The translations under genes and the position numbers were made by a program. Shown one piece after another: positions 31,750 to 37,411 of a stretch of 37,411 nt of DNA. Below the pieces are notes generated by a model. That model worked only from the letters and a program-made list of their open reading frames with translations, was not told where the DNA came from and searched no databases. The DNA comes from Balneolales bacterium. GTDB lineage: Bacteria > Bacteroidota > Rhodothermia > Balneolales > Natronogracilivirgulaceae. How positions within the stretch are numbered: the stretch's first letter is position 1; every line of letters begins with the position of its first letter. Location of the stretch: the NCBI GenBank assembly GCA_007134845.1, contig SLKA01000052.1, positions 1-37,411 of the forward strand, read 5' to 3'.

Positions 31750-34341
31750 ATGAAAACTGTAATTCCAATCCTCGCCCTTCTCCTGTGTGCACTTGCAACT
31801 CCGCCCCAGATGCACGCGCAGCAAACCACGGAATTTGACCTGGAAGCCTATCAGCTGTTTCTGGACCAACATCAGAATCTTTCGTTTGACGGACTTCTTG
31901 AGCTGTATCCCGCTGATGACCTTCTGAGCGAATCGCCCGTACGGTTCAAAGATGCCCTGTACGCTGACACTGTGCAGCGTTATTACCGACTGAATACGCA
32001 GGAGGTCGGGCTGCTCGAAAGGCACCGTTTTCTGGTGACCGACCGGATCCGCTACAAAAGTTTCGGTGAGGCATTTTTCACCATTTACAAGCGTGATCTC
32101 CCGGTATATCTCTCCAGTGATGCCATTCTGCACGCTCTTCACATGTCCTATTCCGAGATTCTGATGAATCTGGAGCACCACGAGCTCAAGCCCCGGCTTG
32201 AAATGCTGCTCGGCGGTTTACACCAGCAGCTCGCACAGCTCGATGCGCGTTATGGTGACAGCGACATCATGAAGCGAAGCCTTCTTGACCTTGATCTATA
32301 CCTCACCATTCCCCGCCTGTTGCTCGGGGAAACAGCAACACCCTACTTCCGGCAAAATGAGGAGGAAGTGACCGGGCTGATGACATTGATCGACAACAGG
32401 ACAATGGCCGAGTACCCGCTATTTTCCCACGTACCCAGAGATATCGATTTCAGTCAGTTCACCCCGCGGGGACATTACACACAGACCGAGCAGCTTACCC
32501 GTTATTTCCAGGCCATGATGTGGCTCGGTCGCACCGAATTGTACCTCATCCTGCCGCAATCAATGCGGTATAACATGTTATCCGAAGAAGAACGCAACCG
32601 GATCGCCCGGCGCCAGACCATCAATGCCTATCTGATCCGGGAAGCCCTCGAAAAGCCGGAACTGGTCCGGATTCTGGAACAAATGGACCGATTGATCACG
32701 TTTCTGGCCGGCGAATCCGATAACGTAACCCCGGATCACCTTGATCAGCTGCAACAGCGCACAGAATTTGAACATGCCGGAGCTCTGGAGGATATGGATG
32801 TCTACCTCGCATTTCGCAGCAACCTTGAACAGGCGTCGTTCGCATCCCAGCGCATCCTCTCACAAATCCTGCGTACCGACCCCACATCACCGGAAAAAGT
32901 CGAGCCGGCCTCGGCATTTCTGCTACTGGGACAGCGATTCATCATCGATTCGTTTGTGATGGGAAGTGTAGTTTATGACAACGTGGCCAATCCGAACCGA
33001 ATGCTTCCCAAAAGTGCAGACGTCTTGTTTGCACTGGGAAATAATGACGCAATCGGGCTCCTTGAAGAGGAGTTGAATTATTATGGATACGAACGGCAGC
33101 TTGCGGCACTTCGCTACCTCATAGACAGTTATGGTCACGAATACTGGCAGACTTCCTTCTTCAATATGTGGCTCAATGCGATACGAAAGCTCAATCCGCG
33201 CCAGGACCGTCCGTCACAATACGGAGATCCATCCAACCGGTTCAACCAGCCCAAACGATCGGAGCTTCCGGAGTTCATGCAGACCAAAGCATGGAGCCGG
33301 AAAACGATGACCACCCAGCTTGCCTCATGGGCTCAGCTGCGTCACGACAATCTGCTCTACGGCAAGCAGTCCTATTCAGTCGGGCCTGTCTGTGAATATC
33401 CGCACAGCTACGTCGAACCGGTACCACAGTTCTTCCGTGCCATGCATCTGCTGGCTGTGAATGCACAGCAATCATTTGAAGATATTCTGGATGATGGATG
33501 GATGCGATCCCGCATTCTGAATTATTTCCGTAATCTGGAGAGGATGATGGGAAAACTCGGGCCCATCGCTCAAAAACAGATCGATGGTATCGATACATCG
33601 CCGGATGAAAAGGCCTTTCTCAAAGAAATGCTCCATGAATCCAACGTTTGCGGTATCCAAATAACCGGCTGGTACAAAGACCTCTATTTTACCGGGGAGG
33701 ATGGAGCGCTGGAAAAAGATTATGTAGTGGCGGATGTGCACACTTCGCCCTTCGATGAAGTTGGAAATCGGGTCGGCTGGGTTTACCATGTGGGTACCGG
33801 GCCCCTGAACCTGGCCATACTTACAGCCCGGCTGGGCGACGGCAACACCTATGCGTTTGTTGGACCGGTGATGAGTTACTACGAGCATGTCAGCGTCAAC
33901 TTCAAGCGGCTGACGGACGAGGAGTGGGTCGGCATGTTCGAGAACGAGCCGGCGCTGCGGCCGGAATTCGTTAACAGCTACCTGTTTGACTCCGGTGAGT
34001 TCTATTATGATAACAGGAATCATGTGGTGTCAGCCGACCAGGAAGACCGGACCGGATTTTCCGAGTCGGCCGGTGAAATAGTACTTCGTCAAAACTACCC
34101 GAACCCATTCAACAGCGGCACTACCATCGCCTTCCGGATTCCTGCAGAACTGGCCAACAGTCCGGTAAAACTGGCTGTATATGATGTCCAGGGACGGATG
34201 GTCCAGACCCTGATCGACCAGCCCATGCCGGCAGGGAATTACACAGCGCGATGGGAAGCCAACGCGGCCAGCGGCACCTACTACTACCGTCTTGAAGCGG
34301 CCGGACAGACAAAAACCGGTCAGATGACGCTGATAAAATAG
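31750..34341 (+). CDS. DUF3160 domain-containing secreted protein with T9SS sorting domain
   Basis: An 863-residue exported protein. It has a Sec signal peptide (MKTVIPILALLLCALATPPQMHA, about 23 residues, given by position). Most of the chain, about 30-740, matches a DUF3160-type helical region. Typical segments are SFGEAFFTIYKRDLPVYLSSDAILHALH (about 102-130) and AHMLHxSY-like blocks; HHELKPRLEMLL and TRYFQAMMWLGRTELYL (about 234-250) follow. The C-terminal 85 residues (779-863) are a type A T9SS sorting domain with LRQNYPNPFNSGTTI, LAVYDVQGRMVQTL and a final MTLIK. So the protein should cross the outer membrane by the type IX system and be released or anchored. Function unknown. Followed by an SMP-30-like gene after 42 nt. 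Confidence 0.87.
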   Translation: MKTVIPILALLLCALATPPQMHAQQTTEFDLEAYQLFLDQHQNLSFDGLLELYPADDLLSESPVRFKDALYADTVQRYYRLNTQEVGLLERHRFLVTDRIRYKSFGEAFFTIYKRDLPVYLSSDAILHALHMSYSEILMNLEHHELKPRLEMLLGGLHQQLAQLDARYGDSDIMKRSLLDLDLYLTIPRLLLGETATPYFRQNEEEVTGLMTLIDNRTMAEYPLFSHVPRDIDFSQFTPRGHYTQTEQLTRYFQAMMWLGRTELYLILPQSMRYNMLSEEERNRIARRQTINAYLIREALEKPELVRILEQMDRLITFLAGESDNVTPDHLDQLQQRTEFEHAGALEDMDVYLAFRSNLEQASFASQRILSQILRTDPTSPEKVEPASAFLLLGQRFIIDSFVMGSVVYDNVANPNRMLPKSADVLFALGNNDAIGLLEEELNYYGYERQLAALRYLIDSYGHEYWQTSFFNMWLNAIRKLNPRQDRPSQYGDPSNRFNQPKRSELPEFMQTKAWSRKTMTTQLASWAQLRHDNLLYGKQSYSVGPVCEYPHSYVEPVPQFFRAMHLLAVNAQQSFEDILDDGWMRSRILNYFRNLERMMGKLGPIAQKQIDGIDTSPDEKAFLKEMLHESNVCGIQITGWYKDLYFTGEDGALEKDYVVADVHTSPFDEVGNRVGWVYHVGTGPLNLAILTARLGDGNTYAFVGPVMSYYEHVSVNFKRLTDEEWVGMFENEPALRPEFVNSYLFDSGEFYYDNRNHVVSADQEDRTGFSESAGEIVLRQNYPNPFNSGTTIAFRIPAELANSPVKLAVYDVQGRMVQTLIDQPMPAGNYTARWEANAASGTYYYRLEAAGQTKTGQMTLIK

Positions 34342-34383
34342 CGTGGCGTCGATACATCCCATGTAAAATCCGAAGGTGCGATA

Positions 34384-35412
34384 ATGAAAAGAATCGTGAC
34401 GATTTTGGCATATCCCCTGATGCTGATCATGTTGAATCATTGTGGTGAATCACCCCAAACAAATGAACCGGGTGATCGCTCTGTTCATACGCTCGGATCC
34501 ATCGAAAAACACGATGATGAACTCGAATCCGTTCTGAATCCGGCCAACCTGCCGGAAATTATCGGTGAAGATTTTGATTGGTCTGAGGGCCCCGTATGGG
34601 TGTATGAGCATGGATTTTTGTTGTTCTCTGATGTTCCCATGAATGTGATTTATCAATGGTCGGAGGAGAACGGGGTTGTTCCGTATCTCCAGCCGTCAGG
34701 TTATACGGGTTCGGTGGAAAGAGGCGGGGGACTCGGCTCAAACGGACTCATTATCGGCCCAAATGGTGAGCTGCTGTTGTGCCAGCATGGAGACCGGAGA
34801 ATTGCCAGAATGGATGCCCCACTTGACGAGCCCGCCCCGGAATTTACGACCATTGCAGGTGCCTACCGTGGAAATCGGTTTAACAGCCCCAACGATCTTG
34901 TGCAGCACAGCAACGGAAGTATCTATTTTACCGACCCCCCATACGGTCTCGAAGGTTACAAGGACGACCCGGCAAGAGAGCTGGATTTCCAGGGTGTTTT
35001 CCGGGTGGATACGGATGGTACCGTGACACTGCTCACGGATGAACTGAGCAGGCCAAACGGGCTGGCATTTTCACCGGATGAAAGTCTGCTTTATGTGGCC
35101 AATTCGGATCCCGACCGTGCCATCTGGATGGTCTATGACGTGCTGGAAAATGGCGATATTGCCAATGGGCGTCTTTTTTATGACGTCACAGAGTATGTGG
35201 GTGAAGAGCCCGGACTGCCGGATGGCATGAAAGTGAACAGCGACGGTATTATTTTTGCGACAGGTCCGGGTGGAGTCTGGATTTTCACGCCGGATGCGAC
35301 CGTGCTTGGTATCGTCAAAACCGGCGAATTCATTTCAAACGTGGCTTTTGACACGGACGAATCAACCCTTTACATGACTGCTGATTCCTACTTACTGCGG
35401 TTAGCCTTATAA
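34384..35412 (+). CDS. SMP-30/gluconolactonase family lipoprotein
   Basis: Predicted envelope beta-propeller hydrolase of 342 residues. The leader ends at LNHC (Cys20), a weak lipobox. Propeller motifs are WSEGPVW with Glu68, GSNGLIIGPNG with Asn120, NSPNDL with N170/D171, SRPNGLAFSPDE and LPDGMKVNSDG, which in gluconolactonases form the divalent-metal site. A lactone such as an aldonolactone is a plausible substrate, but this is by homology only. GAAGG-type ribosome site lies 9 nt before the ATG. It follows the DUF3160 gene and precedes an acetyltransferase gene. Confidence 0.88.
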   Translation: MKRIVTILAYPLMLIMLNHCGESPQTNEPGDRSVHTLGSIEKHDDELESVLNPANLPEIIGEDFDWSEGPVWVYEHGFLLFSDVPMNVIYQWSEENGVVPYLQPSGYTGSVERGGGLGSNGLIIGPNGELLLCQHGDRRIARMDAPLDEPAPEFTTIAGAYRGNRFNSPNDLVQHSNGSIYFTDPPYGLEGYKDDPARELDFQGVFRVDTDGTVTLLTDELSRPNGLAFSPDESLLYVANSDPDRAIWMVYDVLENGDIANGRLFYDVTEYVGEEPGLPDGMKVNSDGIIFATGPGGVWIFTPDATVLGIVKTGEFISNVAFDTDESTLYMTADSYLLRLAL

Positions 35413-35450
35413 TTAATGGAAAGCTGTTCTGCACTTGAAGATAATATTTA

Positions 35451-36107
35451 ATGACGTGGCGAGTCATGGTGGAATTCAACAGAGAAACCATTGATACCGT
35501 GGCCAGGGTCATGGCCGACAGTTTCATGGAAGATCCCATGAACCGGGCCGTGCTGGACGGTCTGGAGAAGGCCGGTGAACTTATGGATGTGCACAGCCGC
35601 ATCCATACACGGCATGCGATCCGCACGGGCATGCTGCAGCTGCTTGACGGCAATCCAGGCGCCTTTCTAATCGGTCTGGACAGCCGGGACGCGAGCCGCC
35701 TGGACGACTGGCGGCTGATCCTGCAAATTTACCTGGTTTCACTGCGCGTGCTCGGTTTCCGCGACATCCGCCGTCTGCTATCCAACAGCAGGAAGACCGG
35801 CAGTGTGCTGAGTTTCAGCTGGGAAAAGGAGTTTATCAAGGGCCGGTACTACCGGTTGAAAATTGTGGCGGTGGACAAGAGCATGCGGGGTCAGGGTGCT
35901 TTCCGACGGCTCGTGACACCGCTCCTGGAGTTCTCAGACACGGAAAAGGTGCCTCTCATCATTGAAACCCACAATGCCTATAATCTGGGACTGTACCGGA
36001 AATTCGGGTTTGAACTGGTCAAAACCATCACCTCACCCAGAACCGAAATACGCCAGTACTGCATGATCCGCCAGCCGCAACCGCTTGCTTCAGCCGAAGC
36101 AGGCTGA
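35451..36107 (+). CDS. GNAT family N-acetyltransferase
   Basis: Predicted N-acetyltransferase of 218 residues. The acetyl-CoA motif is at about 141-151 (VDKSMRGQGAF). The C-terminal motif ETHNAYNLGLYRKFGFELV (172-190) is typical. The N-terminal half is helical and longer than in minimal GNATs. The substrate is unknown. Met6 is an alternative start. It lies 38 nt after the SMP-30-like gene and is convergent with the symporter gene. Confidence 0.82.
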   Translation: MTWRVMVEFNRETIDTVARVMADSFMEDPMNRAVLDGLEKAGELMDVHSRIHTRHAIRTGMLQLLDGNPGAFLIGLDSRDASRLDDWRLILQIYLVSLRVLGFRDIRRLLSNSRKTGSVLSFSWEKEFIKGRYYRLKIVAVDKSMRGQGAFRRLVTPLLEFSDTEKVPLIIETHNAYNLGLYRKFGFELVKTITSPRTEIRQYCMIRQPQPLASAEAG

Positions 36108-36151
36108 TCCTGCTTTTCAAGCTGATCCTGTTTTAAGATATCACGTATCTT
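36103..36151. repeat. 18-bp tandem duplication and hairpin between convergent genes
   Basis: GCTGATCCTG occurs at 36103-36112 and 36121-36130, each followed by a T-rich stretch, as an 18-bp tandem duplication that includes the GNAT stop codon. AAGATA (36135-36140) then pairs with TATCTT (36146-36151) over 5 nt, overlapping the symporter stop. A weak bidirectional terminator is possible. Confidence 0.45.
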
Positions 36152-37411
36152 CGGGCCTTTCGGTGATCACATTCTCTCTGCCGCGCAGCCGGCCGTAGCT
36201 GTTGCCGACCAGGATGAATAGCAGTCCGGCTCCCAGGGCGGCGTAGGTGTGTTCCAGCGTCGGGAACCCGGCCCATGAGAGAAGGATGTTCAGCAGCAGC
36301 GCAACCGTTCCCCCGACAAAGGCGAAACGCACCCCCTCCACCCGTATCCACCCGCGCAGGTAGATGCCCATGACGATCACCACCGCACCTATGGCACGCA
36401 CACCGTAGGAGATGTAGGCGGTATCGAGGATGGCGCCGGTGCCGTAGTAGGCCAGCGGGATGGTCACCGCGTTGACCAGCAGCACCATCCGGCGGGCGGT
36501 GGCGATCAGGGTGGCGTCGGGGGCGGTTTTGTTGATCAGGCCGTGGTAGATATCTTTGGTGACGATGGTAACCACGGCGAAGTTGACGGGTCCGACCGTG
36601 GACAGGATCGCCGCCAGGATTCCGGCCAGCGCCATGCCGCCGAGTACCGGGTGGATGAATTCGGGGGTGGTCATGAGCGTCGGCAGCACCATCTTCATCA
36701 TCTGCGGATCCTGCAGGTAGGGCTGCGTATCGAAGTAGCGGCCGGTGCGGGCGATGAGTCCGAGCAGGGCCACGAGAATGCCGAACGGGGCGATGATCAG
36801 CGCCGAGAGCACGGCCGCCTTGCGCGCCACTGATGCCGAATGGGCGGCAAAGATCGGCTGGATGCTGGCCTGTCCCGCCATGCCGCCGAGCACCCCGCCG
36901 AGGATCAGGCTCCAGGCGAAGCCGATCCCCCCGCTGAACGGATTGTACAGGTTTTCCGGGGCACCGAGCAGGATGAGTTCGGCGCGAAGTGCGGCCGGAC
37001 CGCTCACATCCACCAGTCCGATTCCCGCCGCAATGCCGACGCCCAGGAACATCACGACCACGTGGATGATGCCCGTCAGGGCCAGGGCGTGCATCCCTCC
37101 GTAGTAGGTGTAGATGGTGATGACCAGTGCCGAAAGCAGGATGGCATTGAGCCAGGTGAGCCCGAACATGCCCGAGAGCACGCTGGCGCAGGTCTGCAGC
37201 TGCACGAATGCCAGCGTGACGTAGGCCAGCAGGAACGCCACCGCCGAGATGGCCCGGGCCCGGTAGCCGAAAAGCATCTCCAGCATTTCACTGACGGTGT
37301 GGACCTGCTTCTGCCGGTAGTAGCGGGCGACGGTGAAGCCAATGATGACCATCCCGAGCGCCGTGGAGATATTGTAGAGCACAGGCTGCATGGTGGCTGT
37401 GCCGAAAGCAA
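36141..37411 (-). CDS. Sodium:solute symporter family protein (partial, 5' end outside window)
   Basis: Multi-pass transporter of the SSS (SLC5) family. The frame stays open to the window edge, reading AFGTAT before the first ATG at 37391, so the true N-terminus is missing. At least eight hydrophobic segments are visible in about 420 residues. Family-like blocks are TYYGGMHALALTGIIHVVVMF (cited by position, about 94-114), GILAAILSTVGPVNFAVVTIVTKDIY (about 258-284) and LGGVLGGMAGQASIQPIF (about 164-181). The substrate is unknown. The segment is clearly richer in G+C than the rest: 41 of 60 bases at 36961-37020. Confidence 0.9.
   Translation of the reverse strand, partial: AFGTATMQPVLYNISTALGMVIIGFTVARYYRQKQVHTVSEMLEMLFGYRARAISAVAFLLAYVTLAFVQLQTCASVLSGMFGLTWLNAILLSALVITIYTYYGGMHALALTGIIHVVVMFLGVGIAAGIGLVDVSGPAALRAELILLGAPENLYNPFSGGIGFAWSLILGGVLGGMAGQASIQPIFAAHSASVARKAAVLSALIIAPFGILVALLGLIARTGRYFDTQPYLQDPQMMKMVLPTLMTTPEFIHPVLGGMALAGILAAILSTVGPVNFAVVTIVTKDIYHGLINKTAPDATLIATARRMVLLVNAVTIPLAYYGTGAILDTAYISYGVRAIGAVVIVMGIYLRGWIRVEGVRFAFVGGTVALLLNILLSWAGFPTLEHTYAALGAGLLFILVGNSYGRLRGRENVITERPEDT

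Noticed and set aside
1-37411. tRNA, rRNA, CRISPR array, prophage, integrase or insertion sequence
   Set aside because: I scanned for T-loop GTTCGAATC-type blocks, regularly spaced direct repeats and transposase/integrase motifs and saw none. Absence by eye is not proof.

Overview
The window looks like a chromosomal segment from a member of the Bacteroidota/Balneolota/Rhodothermota assemblage. The best marker is a secreted DUF3160-type protein (31750-34341) ending in a type IX secretion sorting domain with an NYPNPFN motif. Supporting signs are several lipoproteins, weak or absent Shine-Dalgarno sites, and two TTG-N18/20-TAnnTTT promoter candidates. Many proteins have long acidic or low-complexity insertions, which would fit a salt-adapted organism (inference). 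No prophage, insertion sequence, tRNA, rRNA or CRISPR array was recognised.

Layout. 18-4357 (+): RNase E/G, hslV and hslU in one tight operon. 4625-6505 (+): an exported S41 C-terminal-processing protease, convergent with a minus-strand block. That block, read from high to low coordinates, is rmlA, rmlD, rmlC and rmlB (dTDP-L-rhamnose synthesis), then an EVE-domain gene, a 2'-deoxycytidine-5'-triphosphate deaminase and rsmE. 12571-13788 (-): a PQQ-type sugar dehydrogenase, divergent from a 601-residue conserved protein of unknown function (14089-15894, +). 15984-17849 (-): two lipoproteins and an FmdB-type zinc ribbon. 18037-21733 (-): dapB, dapA, dapD and a class I/II aminotransferase, a coupled diaminopimelate/lysine operon.

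The most notable part is the roughly 1-kb leader of the dap operon (21734-22747). It has no convincing protein gene. Read on the minus strand it carries two complete, diverged lysine-riboswitch (L-box) aptamers, at 22472-22670 and 21858-22053. They share the AGAGGTGCAAACGTCAGG start, the TTGCCGAAG core and the TGAATCCC...CTGTCAC segment, and compensatory changes preserve their P1 and P2 helices. Between them lie two terminator-like hairpins with U6 and U7 runs and competing pairings. After the second aptamer, a 9-bp stem sits just upstream of the dapB start codon. A second lysine aptamer so far upstream, with no intact gene of its own, is unusual.

22748-24149: an acetyltransferase gene and a CPBP protease gene, divergent. 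The CPBP gene overlaps, tail to tail, an exported amidase gene (24031-26055, -). The amidase has a seven-unit 14-bp array of AAGGA motifs in its 5' leader and a 15-bp repeat inside the gene. 26331-30621: a YbbA/YbbP-type ABC exporter divergent from tesA, the same neighbourhood as in Escherichia coli, with an exact 21-bp tandem duplication in the shared promoter region. 30629-36107 (+): a DUF2905 membrane protein, a second CPBP-like protein, the DUF3160/T9SS protein, an SMP-30-like lipoprotein and an acetyltransferase. The window ends inside a GC-rich sodium:solute symporter gene (-). Short tandem duplications of 12-21 bp recur in many intergenic gaps.
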